Notes under the pieces: generated by a model
Told to the model about the DNA's origin: nothing
The model's database searches: none
What the model saw: the letters and a program-made list of their open reading frames with translations, nothing else
Made by a program: the position numbers and the translations under genes
Assembly: GCF_000508085.1 (NCBI RefSeq)
Contig: NZ_KI669560.1
Location: forward strand, 129,273 to 183,196
Length of the DNA stretch: 53,924 bases
Reading direction: 5' to 3'
Origin: Sediminibacterium sp. C3
GTDB taxonomy: Bacteria > Bacteroidota > Bacteroidia > Chitinophagales > Chitinophagaceae
Part shown: piece by piece, positions 7,318-16,749 of the stretch
How the letters are laid out: each line of letters opens with the position of its first letter
Numbering within the stretch: the stretch's first letter is position 1

Positions 7318-7998
7318 TTAAATCAAATAGAAACAAGTAAATACAAATACCCAAACCAGGTCTACAAAGTGCCAGTACAAACCAGCTTTTTCAATCATTA
7401 GATAATGACCTCTTTCTTCAAACTTATTGTTAACGGCCATAATCAACATGATTATATTGATAATTACACCAGAAAATACGTGGAATCCATGGAAACCAGT
7501 GATGGTAAAGAAGTAGTTGGTGAAATTGGTTGAAGAAGCAGTTCCATCATGATTCAAGAATGGATTGCTACCCCACCATGCACCTTCATGGTGTAAATGG
7601 TTCCACTCCCATGCCTGACAAGACAAAAATGCAATACCACCAATAATGGTCCAGATTAAATTCTTAACTACCCCTTTTTTATCCATATTGTGTCCTGCCT
7701 GTACTGCTAGTACCATGGTTACAGAACTAATAATCAGGATAAATGTCATAATACTTACGAACACCAACGGAGCATTCATTCCTTCCGGAGCAAATGGAAA
7801 ACTCTTAAACACTTCATTTGGGTCAGGCCATCCATTCGTAGAAAAACGAATGGTACCATAAGAAATCAGGAAAGCACCAAATGTAAAGGCATCACTCATG
7901 AGGAAATACCACATCATTACCTTTCCATACTCTACGTTAAAGGGACTCTTACCTCCACCCCAGGATTTGGTGGTAGGTGCTGTTGCAGTTGTTGCCAT
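7318..7998 (-). CDS. cytochrome c oxidase subunit III (first copy in map order)
   Basis: Subunit III of the heme-copper oxidase, 226 residues from ATG 7998, with about six to seven membrane helices. Conserved signatures are VMMWYFLMSDAFTFGAFL, the central Glu/His helix SCQAWEWNHL, ITGFHGFHVFSGVI, and the C-terminal YWHFVDLVWVFVF. It supports proton uptake and stability of subunit I. The longer reading frame from TTG 8022 would begin inside the -7 promoter element, so ATG 7998 is preferred. A second, shorter subunit III-like gene lies directly upstream, so the two form a paralogous pair, as often seen in Bacteroidota. Confidence 0.95.
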   Translation of the reverse strand: MATTATAPTTKSWGGGKSPFNVEYGKVMMWYFLMSDAFTFGAFLISYGTIRFSTNGWPDPNEVFKSFPFAPEGMNAPLVFVSIMTFILIISSVTMVLAVQAGHNMDKKGVVKNLIWTIIGGIAFLSCQAWEWNHLHHEGAWWGSNPFLNHDGTASSTNFTNYFFTITGFHGFHVFSGVIINIIMLIMAVNNKFEERGHYLMIEKAGLYWHFVDLVWVFVFTCFYLI

Positions 7999-8019
7999 GT
8001 TAAAGTAAAATTTCGTACA

Positions 8020-8027
8020 CAAAAGTA
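8020..8027 (-). promoter_or_regulatory. candidate internal -7 promoter element before subunit III
   Basis: On the minus strand the sequence reads TACTTTTG, an exact TAnnTTTG match, 21 nt before the ATG at 7998. No clear TTG lies at the right distance, so this is a possible secondary promoter for coxC1-cox4 inside the cluster. Confidence 0.4.
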
Positions 8028-8073
8028 TTGGCTAGAGTTGAAAAAAGGTGCATAAAACGCAACTTTTTTGTAA

Positions 8074-8649
8074 TTAACCAATCCAATTATAAAATATGAA
8101 TAAATAAATCCAAAGTATATCTACAAAATGCCAGTAGGTACCCACTAATTCAATGGATAAACTACTGTAATTTTTGACGCTGCTTACATAAGCTTTAATA
8201 AACATCACCAGCAATGCAATTACGCCGCCCAGTACATGCAGCATATGCAAACCAGTGATCACCAGCAAAAAGGATGCTGCAGAATTACTTTTAGCACCTG
8301 TTAAGGCAATATTGCGCGCTTCCAGATCCATAAAGCCTAGTATCTGCAATGCCATGAATAAAACACCCAGCAAGGCAGTAACCGTTATTAAAGTTCTGTA
8401 TCTGGCCATCTCCCTTGCTTTAAAGGCTTTTGCAGCCAGATGAACTGTTAAACTACTGGCAATAATCACCAGTGTTGAATACATAAAAACAACAGGCAGG
8501 TCAAATTCTAACCAGCTGCTCTGATTCTTTTTTACAATGTAAGCACTGGTTAAACCGGCAAACATCATAATAATGCTCCCCATGGCCACCCATAAGGTAA
8601 ATTTATGGGGGTGAATTCTTTTCGGGGCTTCGTTCGCAATCGCACTCAT
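8074..8649 (-). CDS. cytochrome c oxidase subunit III-like protein (second copy)
   Basis: The 191-residue, five-helix protein belongs to the heme-copper oxidase subunit III family in its short form. It keeps the LHMLHVLGGVIALL helix and the C-terminal GTYWHFVDILWIYLFIFYNW signature, and begins with HPHKFTLWVAMGSIIMMFAGLTSAYI. It lacks the N-terminal helix pair found in longer versions. It lies 17 nt after heme O synthase and 75 nt before the longer subunit III gene. The usual interpretation is that both copies belong to the same caa3 oxidase; a split of work between two oxidases cannot be excluded from sequence alone. Confidence 0.93.
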   Translation of the reverse strand: MSAIANEAPKRIHPHKFTLWVAMGSIIMMFAGLTSAYIVKKNQSSWLEFDLPVVFMYSTLVIIASSLTVHLAAKAFKAREMARYRTLITVTALLGVLFMALQILGFMDLEARNIALTGAKSNSAASFLLVITGLHMLHVLGGVIALLVMFIKAYVSSVKNYSSLSIELVGTYWHFVDILWIYLFIFYNWIG

Positions 8650-8666
8650 CGTTTTAAATTTAATTG

Positions 8667-9575
8667 TTACCCAATCTTATCCGCCAGCAAAGCCAGCAAA
8701 ACAATTGGTAAATAGATATAACTACTAAACATCACTCTTCTGGCAGCTTTTACATCCATTTCCTTATATAGTCTGGCACTTTGTACCACCATAAACAAAT
8801 TGCAGACCAATACAATCCACAAACTGGTAATACCGGTAAGCCCTATAAAATAAGGCACCATGCCAATTGGAATCATTAATACAGAATACATAATCGTCTG
8901 TATGGCTGTAAATTTCGTTGGCCCCTTATCAGCGGGTAATAGTTTAAAACCAGCCTTGGTATAATCTGCATGTGCCACCCAGGCAATCGCCCAAAAATGC
9001 GGGAATTGCCAAAGGAACTGCATGCCAAATAATACCCAGCCACCCAATGAAAAATCATCGTTTCCGGCAACCCAGCCAATTAAACAGGGTAATGCACCCG
9101 GAAGAGCGCCAATCAATACCGCAATGGAATTGATTTTCTTTAAGGGCGTATAGATAAAAGCATATAAAAACAAACTGAAAGCGGAAACCAATGCAGAAGA
9201 CAGATTAAAATAATACCACATCATGGCAACTCCAACAATCCCGGCGATGATGGCAAAAGCATAGGCTTCATTCTGACTCATACTTCCATTGGCAACGGGT
9301 CGCTTGGAGGTACGCTTCATTAAAGCATCTGTATCTTTTTCAACAGCCTGATTAATGGCATTGGCACTACCCGTGATTAACATGCCTGCTACAAACAGCA
9401 AGGTAATCATTGTCCAGTCGTATTCCACAACTTTTGGCGCCAGTAAATAACAGATTACGCAGGAAAACACAACAGTAAAGCTCAGAGTGAACTTAATCAG
9501 TAACATATAGTCCCTTAATTTGGCAACTACTGCTAATGATGGCGTTGGTTTTTTCTCTGTTGTGGATTTTGTCAT
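8667..9575 (-). CDS. cyoE: heme O synthase (protoheme IX farnesyltransferase)
   Basis: CyoE/CtaB attaches a farnesyl group to protoheme to make heme O, the precursor of heme A for the oxidase. The 302-residue length and eight to nine membrane helices fit the family. The prenyl-diphosphate binding region is visible as NAINQAVEKDTDALMKRT followed by RPVANG, and the second conserved region includes FLWQFPHFWAIAW with ADYTKAGF. It sits between coxA and the subunit III genes, with a terminator hairpin just upstream. Heme A synthase (CtaA), which would use its product, is not encoded in the window. Confidence 0.96.
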   Translation of the reverse strand: MTKSTTEKKPTPSLAVVAKLRDYMLLIKFTLSFTVVFSCVICYLLAPKVVEYDWTMITLLFVAGMLITGSANAINQAVEKDTDALMKRTSKRPVANGSMSQNEAYAFAIIAGIVGVAMMWYYFNLSSALVSAFSLFLYAFIYTPLKKINSIAVLIGALPGALPCLIGWVAGNDDFSLGGWVLFGMQFLWQFPHFWAIAWVAHADYTKAGFKLLPADKGPTKFTAIQTIMYSVLMIPIGMVPYFIGLTGITSLWIVLVCNLFMVVQSARLYKEMDVKAARRVMFSSYIYLPIVLLALLADKIG

Positions 9576-9589
9576 TCCTGATTTTGCTT

Positions 9590-9621
9590 AAAAACAATGC
9601 TCCCGTAATTCGGGAGCATTG
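9590..9621 (-). terminator. intrinsic terminator after coxA
   Basis: CAATGCTCCCG (9595-9605) and CGGGAGCATTG (9611-9621) form a perfect 11-bp stem with a 5-nt loop. On the minus strand TTTTAAG follows. It lies between coxA and cyoE and probably reduces transcription of cyoE and the subunit III/IV genes relative to act-coxBA. Confidence 0.88.
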
Positions 9622-9656
9622 GAATATAATCACTGAAATTAATTCAGTATTGAATA

Positions 9657-11471
9657 TTAGTGACTGCTTTCGTCGGCTCCTACTGGTGTGGTTTGAGAGA
9701 TGAACTCTTTACCATCTTTACCATAATCGTAAGCCCAGCGGTGAACTTCAGGAATTTCTCCCACCCAGTTTCCGTGACCAGGATTAATTGGAGTAGTCCA
9801 CTCTAAAGTATTTGCATTGTATGGATTCTGTGTAGTAACTTTTCTTCCTTTGAAAACAGAGTAGAAGAAGTTAAATAAGAACAATAACTGAGCTGCAAAT
9901 ACAATCATAGCAACAGTACTGATGAATCTGTTTAATTCAGCAAATTGCTTGAAGCTTTCCCATACACTGTAGTCATAGTATCTTCTTGGCATACCAGCTA
10001 AACCCTGGTAGTGCATTGGCCAGAAAATCATGTACGCGCCACCCAATGTGATCCAGAAGTGTAGATAAGCCAATGTATTGTTCATGTAACGACCATACAT
10101 TTTAGGGAACCAGTGGTAGATACCGGCAAACATACCGAACATACTGGCCACACCCATTACAATATGGAAGTGAGCAATTACAAAATAAGTATCGTGTAAG
10201 TGAATATCCAATGCAGAGTTACCCAACCAGATACCGGTTAAACCTCCCGAGATGAATAAACTAACAAATCCAATAGAGAATAACATACCAGGGGTGAAGC
10301 GGATATTACCTCTCCATAAAGTAGTTAACCAGTTGAACACTTTAATAGCGGAAGGAACGGCAATTAACAAAGTCAATAACACGAACACAGAACCTAAGAA
10401 AGGATTCAAACCTGTAACGAACATATGGTGTGCCCATACAAGGAAAGCCAGGATAGCAATTGCAAATAAAGATCCCACCATCGCAATGTATCCGAAGATT
10501 GGTTTTCTGGAATTCACAGAAAGGATTTCAGAAACCATACCCATGGCTGGTAACAAGATGATATATACTTCAGGGTGACCCAGGAACCAGAACAAGTGCT
10601 GATAAAGAATGGCACTACCGCCTTCGTTTGGCAATGCACCTACTCCATTAATGAAGATATCAGACAAATAGAAGCTGGTACCAAAGTTTCTATCGAAAAT
10701 CAAAAGGATAAAACCAGAGAACAATACAGGGAAAGATAATACTCCTAATACTGCAGTGAAGAACAATGCCCAGATGGTCAATGGCATACGAGTCATGCTC
10801 ATTCCTTTTGTACGCATGTTCAATACAGTAGCAATGTAGTTAAGACTTCCCAATAAAGAAGATACCACAAACAAAGCCATTGCAATCAACCATAGGTCCA
10901 TACCTGTTCCGGAACCTGGAGAAGCAGCTGCCAATGCACTCAAAGGAGGATAAGCAGTCCAACCACCACTGAATGGTCCGAATTCTACGAACATAGAAGA
11001 TAACATTACGATGCTGGCTGCAAAGAAGAACCAGTAACTTAACATATTCATGAATGGAGAAGCCATATCTCTTGCACCAATTTGCAATGGAATCAAGAAG
11101 TTGGCAAAAGTTCCACTAAGACCTGCAGTTAATACGAAGAATACCAATACGGTACCGTGTGTGGTAACCAAAGCATAATATGCTTCAGGGGTTATTTTAC
11201 CACCTTCAGCCCATTTCCCTAAAATATCTTCTAACCATGGGAAAGTGGATTCAGGATACCCCAGTTGTAAACGGAAAAGCACGCTCATTAAACCACCCAG
11301 CACTGCCCAAACCATACCGGTAATCAAGAATTGCTTGGCGATCATTTTATGATCCATGCTGAAGACATACTTCGAAATAAATGTCTCGTGATGATGCTCA
11401 TGATGATGGTCACCATGTGCGTCATGTAAACCTGCTCCGGCAGGTGCGTGCAATACGGCTTCGTTACTCAT
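9657..11471 (-). CDS. ctaD: cytochrome c oxidase subunit I (caa3 type)
   Basis: The catalytic subunit carries heme a and the heme a3-CuB site where oxygen is reduced. The 604-residue protein has twelve or more helices. Key residues are visible: the THGTVLVFF helix (low-spin heme His), the LGHPEVYIILLP motif with the cross-linked His-Tyr pair and the D-channel Glu of A1-type enzymes, the WAHHMF His pair for CuB, and DTYFVIAHFHIVMG with both heme ligands. The N-terminus is unusually His-rich (ten or more His in the first 35 residues), which may bind metal. It follows coxB by 55 nt. Confidence 0.98.
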   Translation of the reverse strand: MSNEAVLHAPAGAGLHDAHGDHHHEHHHETFISKYVFSMDHKMIAKQFLITGMVWAVLGGLMSVLFRLQLGYPESTFPWLEDILGKWAEGGKITPEAYYALVTTHGTVLVFFVLTAGLSGTFANFLIPLQIGARDMASPFMNMLSYWFFFAASIVMLSSMFVEFGPFSGGWTAYPPLSALAAASPGSGTGMDLWLIAMALFVVSSLLGSLNYIATVLNMRTKGMSMTRMPLTIWALFFTAVLGVLSFPVLFSGFILLIFDRNFGTSFYLSDIFINGVGALPNEGGSAILYQHLFWFLGHPEVYIILLPAMGMVSEILSVNSRKPIFGYIAMVGSLFAIAILAFLVWAHHMFVTGLNPFLGSVFVLLTLLIAVPSAIKVFNWLTTLWRGNIRFTPGMLFSIGFVSLFISGGLTGIWLGNSALDIHLHDTYFVIAHFHIVMGVASMFGMFAGIYHWFPKMYGRYMNNTLAYLHFWITLGGAYMIFWPMHYQGLAGMPRRYYDYSVWESFKQFAELNRFISTVAMIVFAAQLLFLFNFFYSVFKGRKVTTQNPYNANTLEWTTPINPGHGNWVGEIPEVHRWAYDYGKDGKEFISQTTPVGADESSH

Positions 11472-11526
11472 ACACTGATTCTTTATTAGTTATAACAACC
11501 TGATTTTTTGATGGTTGTTGATTGTT

Positions 11527-12594
11527 CTACAATTTCGCGGTTACTTTTGATGCTAGTTCAACAGGCTTTGCAGCTGTTTTAACAGTATCTGCTTTAGCAT
11601 TGGCCGGATCCTTATCAGGATTGGAAGTATAGTAGTAAGGAGACTGGCCCGCCATTTTAGCATCAAACTCAGCCTGATCCAATACTTCAATAATTCCCTT
11701 CATTGAATAGTGACCATTGCCACACATCTGATCACAACTGATTTCGTATTGGAAATCCGGATTGCCGGTAATTTCCTTCATTTCTTTGGTTGTGTACTTA
11801 GGGGTGAACCACATGGTGGTTGGAATTCCGGGAACTGCATCCATCTTCATTCTGAAGTGAGGTAAACCCACATCATGAATCACGTCTCTGGAGCCAATGA
11901 TTAATTTTACCGGACGCCCCTTTACAATGTACATGGTTTGTTCCATTACCAAGTCGTCATGACCAAGTTTATCGTCCCAGATCAACCCTAAAGAGTTGTT
12001 GGCGTTATCGATGTTTTTATAATATTTTTTTCCGAAAGCACCGTCTTTACCCGGATAGCGGTAAATCCATCCGAATTGCTTTCCGGTTACTTCAACTACC
12101 ATTGCTTCCTTTGGAGGTTCACCAGTGAAAAGGAACCAGTTTCTTAAACCAATTACCACCAATACAGTTAAAGCAATGGCTGGAATAACGGTCCAAATGG
12201 CTTCTAATTTATTACTGTGTGCAAAGAAGTAAACTTTACGGGTTTCACTTTCCTGGTATTTGTAAGCAAACCAGAAAAGTACTATTTGGGTAAGGATAAA
12301 TACAAATCCTGTTACTGCAAGCGTTAACCAAAGCATTGAGTCTACGCGCTCACCTTCCACACTGGCTGATTCATATGGCAACAAGGTTTTATCGTATAAA
12401 ACTTCATTACAATACCAAACGCCTACTAGTCCCAACACAAGGAAGACTACCATCAGAAAACCATTAATCTTGTTATTCTGCTTACGGCTATGCTCTTCCC
12501 CTTTCAAGATTGCCACATACTCACTTGCTTTAGAGATCTGAAAGATCACTACAAAAATGAGTAACGATACCGCGGTGATTAATAAAGCTGTCAT
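11527..12594 (-). CDS. ctaC: cytochrome c oxidase subunit II, CuA-containing
   Basis: Subunit II accepts electrons from cytochrome c through the binuclear CuA centre. All ligands are present: His240 in RDVIHDVG, then Cys287, Cys291, His295 and Met298 in CDQMCGNGHYSM. The protein is 355 residues and has four apparent N-terminal membrane segments (about 2-20, 44-62, 87-111, 131-157) instead of the usual two. There is no C-terminal CxxCH, so unlike classical caa3 subunit II it carries no fused cytochrome c. The covalent heme donors are then ActE/ActA encoded upstream, consistent with a complex III-oxidase supercomplex. Confidence 0.97.
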   Translation of the reverse strand: MTALLITAVSLLIFVVIFQISKASEYVAILKGEEHSRKQNNKINGFLMVVFLVLGLVGVWYCNEVLYDKTLLPYESASVEGERVDSMLWLTLAVTGFVFILTQIVLFWFAYKYQESETRKVYFFAHSNKLEAIWTVIPAIALTVLVVIGLRNWFLFTGEPPKEAMVVEVTGKQFGWIYRYPGKDGAFGKKYYKNIDNANNSLGLIWDDKLGHDDLVMEQTMYIVKGRPVKLIIGSRDVIHDVGLPHFRMKMDAVPGIPTTMWFTPKYTTKEMKEITGNPDFQYEISCDQMCGNGHYSMKGIIEVLDQAEFDAKMAGQSPYYYTSNPDKDPANAKADTVKTAAKPVELASKVTAKL

Positions 12595-12652
12595 AATGCT
12601 GTATATATATTATCTAATGTCTTAACAATTTTTAAATTACGCAGGTCATCAA

Positions 12653-13882
12653 TTAAACCTGGTGAATCACACTCTCCTTCAGATAAGGGTGGTACTTGGC
12701 AATCAATGGCTTCTTAGATAATGCTGTACCAACATATAGAATCATTACTCCTACAAAGAAGGCAAGTATGCCAAAATCCATCCATCCTAAAGTAACGTGA
12801 TCCTGCATTAAAGAACCCATTACCATCTGATAAAAATCGATCCAGTGACCAAAGATGATTAAAACTGCCATAAAAGTTACCAATGTATAATTTCTCTTGG
12901 CAGAACGCTTCATCAGAATCAACAAAGGACAAAGGAAGTTCACAATCAAATTGAAGAAGAAAATTCCCTTGTAAGCACCCTGAGTTCTGTGCTTGAAATA
13001 AACGGTTTCTTCAGGAATATTTGCGTACCAAATCAACATGTACTGAGAGAACCATAAGTAAGTCCAGAAAATAGAGAAAGCAAACATGAACTTACCAATA
13101 TCGTGCAAGTGCTCCTGGCTGGTAAGCTCCAAATAGCCTTTGTTCTTCAGGTAAATCACCCAAAGTGCAATCAGAGACATACCCGCAACAAATGAACTTA
13201 CAAAAGTATACCAGCTGTACATGGTAGAATACCAGTGTGCATCAATACTCATCATCCATAACCATGGAATAGTTGAACCAACGGTTAATCCAAACCATAC
13301 AGTGAACATAGCAGTTCTAACCGTACCTCTGTAAATAAAACGATCACTGGTTTCGCGATCCATTGGACCCGCATCTGCTTCATCATTTAATTTACGGATT
13401 CTCCATCCCAAGAAACTCCACAATGCAATAGTAAGGGTAGTCCAGATTACAAAGAAAGTAGGATTTAAAAACCCCGCTTTACCTTTTAAGATAGGATCAG
13501 CAGCCACAGCTTCGGTATCTAACCAATGGTAGATATGGTGCTTATGTCCAAAAATAATGTACATCAATACCGCAAAAGTGATGGCACCAAAAATGGGAAC
13601 CAAGGTAGAAATTGCCTCTGGAATTCTGCGGAAAGTTTGTGTAAATCCGGCTTGAGCCAAAGTAGTAACAGATATAAAGAACATGCTCGCATTGCAAATC
13701 AATGTCCAGAATATGGTATTATACATTAGTGTTCCCCAGAAATGCACTTGTTCGTGCTCGTCGGAACTAAAACCCTTGGTGAACATCCCGTACAATAAAG
13801 CTGCCAAGCCCAACCCTATCAGGGCGTAAGACCAGGTTTTCATTTTACCGGGAACTTCAAATTGTGTTCTTAAAGATGCCAT
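12653..13882 (-). CDS. actF: alternative complex III subunit ActF
   Basis: ActF is the second integral-membrane NrfD-like subunit of alternative complex III, which oxidises quinol and passes electrons toward the oxidase. The 409-residue protein has about ten membrane helices and no cofactor motif. Features typical of the family are GLGLAALLYGMFTKGF near the start, WSFLGWRIRKLNDEAD, and ANIPEETVYFKHRTQGAY. In the act complex, ActC and ActF form the membrane core. It lies between actE and coxB with 50-60 nt gaps, linking the two complexes in a single transcription unit. Confidence 0.93.
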   Translation of the reverse strand: MASLRTQFEVPGKMKTWSYALIGLGLAALLYGMFTKGFSSDEHEQVHFWGTLMYNTIFWTLICNASMFFISVTTLAQAGFTQTFRRIPEAISTLVPIFGAITFAVLMYIIFGHKHHIYHWLDTEAVAADPILKGKAGFLNPTFFVIWTTLTIALWSFLGWRIRKLNDEADAGPMDRETSDRFIYRGTVRTAMFTVWFGLTVGSTIPWLWMMSIDAHWYSTMYSWYTFVSSFVAGMSLIALWVIYLKNKGYLELTSQEHLHDIGKFMFAFSIFWTYLWFSQYMLIWYANIPEETVYFKHRTQGAYKGIFFFNLIVNFLCPLLILMKRSAKRNYTLVTFMAVLIIFGHWIDFYQMVMGSLMQDHVTLGWMDFGILAFFVGVMILYVGTALSKKPLIAKYHPYLKESVIHQV

Positions 13883-13936
13883 TGTTACTCTTTTAGTTCA
13901 GTTAGTATTGATCTGCTATCAGACCCTTTGCTAAAT

Positions 13937-14575
13937 TTATTTTGTTGTTGCAGTAGCTTCTGCTGCTGGAGCAGGAGCTGATTTTGCTTTACTTGCCTGT
14001 TGTTTTGACTTGATGTAAGCAATTACTTCCCAACGCTGCTTGCGACTTAATTGAGATGCATAGGAGCCCATTAAGTTTTTACCATACGCTACAGAGTAGA
14101 ACATCTGACCTGCAGGCATTGCTTCATATTTTGCATCACCAACCAAAGCTGCTGGCTTGGCAGCATAAGGCCCGTTTCCGTCTTTATAAAGAGGTCCATT
14201 CCCTTTTAAATCAGATCCATGACAAATACCACAGTTGATAAGGTATAAACGCTCAGCTTCTTCCATATCCGCCTTACTTAATGAATCATAAGGATTGGGT
14301 ACTGCTTTAGAAGCAGTATAGTTGGTTGTATCACCGGGCTGATCCATTGGAATATGGAAAGGCATTTCTTCCTCACGGGAAATGGTTCCTGCTACTGGAC
14401 GACTGTTGTAATTGATCCCCTTTTCTGCAAGATTGCTATGATCTGCATAAGATTCATAAGCACGGCTCTCCGCCATATCCGGCATGTAAATTTTACCAGG
14501 AGTGCGCTTAACATCGCTGCAGGCAGTTAATACAGCCAGGGCAGACAAAGAAGCTATGATAAATTTATTCTTCAT
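13937..14575 (-). CDS. actE: alternative complex III monoheme cytochrome c ActE
   Basis: The 212-residue lipoprotein has a signal sequence ending at a lipobox with Cys19 (AVLTAC), so it is membrane-anchored on the periplasmic side. It holds one heme c site, CGICH at residues 115-119, with a probable distal Met in the NLMGSYASQL segment. ActE is the electron exit module of alternative complex III, handing electrons to the oxidase CuA. The C-terminus is Ala/Pro/Lys-rich and probably disordered. The order actA-B-C-D-E-F is complete here. Confidence 0.94.
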   Translation of the reverse strand: MKNKFIIASLSALAVLTACSDVKRTPGKIYMPDMAESRAYESYADHSNLAEKGINYNSRPVAGTISREEEMPFHIPMDQPGDTTNYTASKAVPNPYDSLSKADMEEAERLYLINCGICHGSDLKGNGPLYKDGNGPYAAKPAALVGDAKYEAMPAGQMFYSVAYGKNLMGSYASQLSRKQRWEVIAYIKSKQQASKAKSAPAPAAEATATTK

Positions 14576-14601
14576 GATTCAATAGTTCTAATAGTTCTAA
14601 A

Positions 14602-15192
14602 TTAAGCGGCAACAATTTGCTTTTCTTCAAAAGGCATTTCGTCTTTATCGTATCGGCCTAACCACCAGCCATCTTCTGCAACTTCCACCTTTGTTTCCAA
14701 AGCGCCATTGCTACTCAAGAAAGCCTGAAGATCATCGGTATTGGTTTTGTCTGTACACTCAATTACCATAACAAAAAGATCATCAGTAGCTCTAGCATGA
14801 AAATGATGCTTCTTTACAAAAGGAGCCAACTGACACAGGTAGCAAAAAGTAAGTACCATACCTACAGCGGCAAACAAAACGGTTAATTCAAACATGATTG
14901 GAATCCAGGCTGGTAAAGCAAAGTGAGGCTTACCTCCAATGTTTAAAGGCCAGTCCTTGGTAAAAATCCAACTGATTGCGCTTATTGCAGTAGTTGTACC
15001 GGTAATACCATAAATAAATCCTGCTGTGTGCAAGCTGGTTTCACGAAGACCCATTGCATGGTCTAATCCGTGAACAGCAAATGGCGTGTACACATCATGG
15101 ATTTTATATCCAGCTGTACGTACTTTTTTTACTGCAGGAAATAAAACTGCTTCGTCATCAAAACAGCCCACTACAAATTTCTTTTTTGCCAT
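14602..15192 (-). CDS. actD: alternative complex III subunit ActD (DUF3341)
   Basis: The 196-residue DUF3341 protein has a soluble N-terminal half that starts with KKFVVGCFDDEAVLFPAV and contains HGLDHAMGLRETSL. Two membrane helices follow (about 58-78 and 100-124), then a soluble C-terminal domain. It has no cofactor and is a structural subunit of alternative complex III that packs against ActC/ActF. It is encoded between actC and actE with short gaps. Confidence 0.95.
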   Translation of the reverse strand: MAKKKFVVGCFDDEAVLFPAVKKVRTAGYKIHDVYTPFAVHGLDHAMGLRETSLHTAGFIYGITGTTTAISAISWIFTKDWPLNIGGKPHFALPAWIPIMFELTVLFAAVGMVLTFCYLCQLAPFVKKHHFHARATDDLFVMVIECTDKTNTDDLQAFLSSNGALETKVEVAEDGWWLGRYDKDEMPFEEKQIVAA

Positions 15193-15244
15193 ACTTTATT
15201 TTTTTTCTGCCCCGTATTAACAGGAGCAGTCAATCATACGATTA

Positions 15245-16687
15245 TTAATGGTGTGCATGTTCGTGCACAAAATCTTCCAGTTTCTGATCTTCAATCTTAG
15301 TCATCTGATTCTTGTATCCTTCACCCGTTGTTTTTAATACATACTTGATTTCTGCAATTGCAATAACAGGGAAGTATTTGGCGAATAAGAAGAAGCAAGT
15401 GAAGAACAATCCGAAAGTACCTGCATAGAAACCAATTTCCCAGATGGTTGGGCTGTAGTAAACAGACCAGCTGGAAGGCAGGTAATCACGATATAGAGAG
15501 GTAACGATGATTACGAAACGCTCGAACCACATACCAATGTTTACAATGATACTCATGAAGAAGGTAACGAAGATGTTTCTTCTCATTTTGCGGAACCAGA
15601 AAATCTGAGGGCTTAATACGTTACAAGCCATCATACCCCAATAGCTCCATCCGTAAGGAGAGAACAAATAAGCACGGCTGTACCAGAATGTATATCCTTC
15701 GTATTTATTCTGGCTGTACCAACCCATGAACAACTCGGTTAAGTAGGCAATACCCACAATTGAACCGGTTAATACAATCACCTTGTTCATGGCTTCTATG
15801 TGACCAATGGTTACATAGTCTTCCATCGCAAATACCTTACGAACAATAATCATCAGGGTTTGCACCATGGCAAATCCGGAGAAGATGGCACCCGCAACGA
15901 AGTAAGGAGGGAAGATAGTAGTATGCCATCCTGGAATAACAGAAGTAGCGAAGTCAAAAGATACGATAGTGTGAACCGATAGTACCAGCGGCGTACTTAA
16001 TCCCGCCAATACCAATGATAAGCTCTCGTGACGCTGCCAGTGCTTGGTAGAACCAGTCCATCCGAAAGAAGCAATACCATATAAACGCTTACGTAACTTA
16101 GTAAATGCACGGTCTCTTACAGTTGCGAAGTCAGGAATTAAACCTGAATACCAGAATAAAAGAGATACAGTAAAGTAAGTAGAGATCGCAAATACGTCCC
16201 ACAATAGCGGAGAGTTAAAGTTAACCCATAAAGGACCGCGGGAGTTAGGGTAAGGCAATACAAAGAAAGCCATCCATACTCTACCCATGTGGAAGATAGG
16301 AAACTGACCCGCACACATTACCGCGAAGATGGTCATCGCTTCTGCTGCACGGTTTACCCCTGTTCTCCATCCCTGACGGAATAACAACAAGATTGCAGAA
16401 ATCAAGGTGCCAGCGTGACCGATACCCACCCACCATACGAAGTTGGTGATATCCCATCCCCAACCCACTGTTTTGTTAAGGTTCCACTGTCCAATACCGT
16501 AAGTAACTTCACGGTAAACGCTGTAGACACCAAACATGAGTAAGGCAACAGCAATATAAAAACCTACATACCATAATTTGGTAGGCTTGGCTTCAATAGG
16601 GCGAACAATGTCTTCTGTAACCTGCTTGTATGTTTTGTCGCCATACACCAGTGGTTCCCTGAGCTGTGATTCGTACTTTAAATGCAT
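15245..16687 (-). CDS. actC: alternative complex III subunit ActC (NrfD-like)
   Basis: ActC is the main quinol-binding, polysulfide-reductase/NrfD-type membrane subunit. The 480-residue protein has about ten helices. Typical stretches are WWVGIGHAGTLISAILLL, FHMGRVWMAFFVLPYPN, the histidine-rich VLSVHTIVSFDFA and a long GYTFWYSRAYLFSPYGWSYW region. The adjacent actB encodes its iron-sulfur partner, and quinol oxidised here feeds electrons to the ActB clusters and the ActA/ActE hemes. The tail is His-rich (HEHAHH). Confidence 0.96.
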   Translation of the reverse strand: MHLKYESQLREPLVYGDKTYKQVTEDIVRPIEAKPTKLWYVGFYIAVALLMFGVYSVYREVTYGIGQWNLNKTVGWGWDITNFVWWVGIGHAGTLISAILLLFRQGWRTGVNRAAEAMTIFAVMCAGQFPIFHMGRVWMAFFVLPYPNSRGPLWVNFNSPLLWDVFAISTYFTVSLLFWYSGLIPDFATVRDRAFTKLRKRLYGIASFGWTGSTKHWQRHESLSLVLAGLSTPLVLSVHTIVSFDFATSVIPGWHTTIFPPYFVAGAIFSGFAMVQTLMIIVRKVFAMEDYVTIGHIEAMNKVIVLTGSIVGIAYLTELFMGWYSQNKYEGYTFWYSRAYLFSPYGWSYWGMMACNVLSPQIFWFRKMRRNIFVTFFMSIIVNIGMWFERFVIIVTSLYRDYLPSSWSVYYSPTIWEIGFYAGTFGLFFTCFFLFAKYFPVIAIAEIKYVLKTTGEGYKNQMTKIEDQKLEDFVHEHAHH

Positions 16688-16749
16688 CTGTTCTTATTTT
16701 GGTCCTTGATCTGCCCGAAGGCAGAATCTGGTTATTTCAAATTCTTTAA

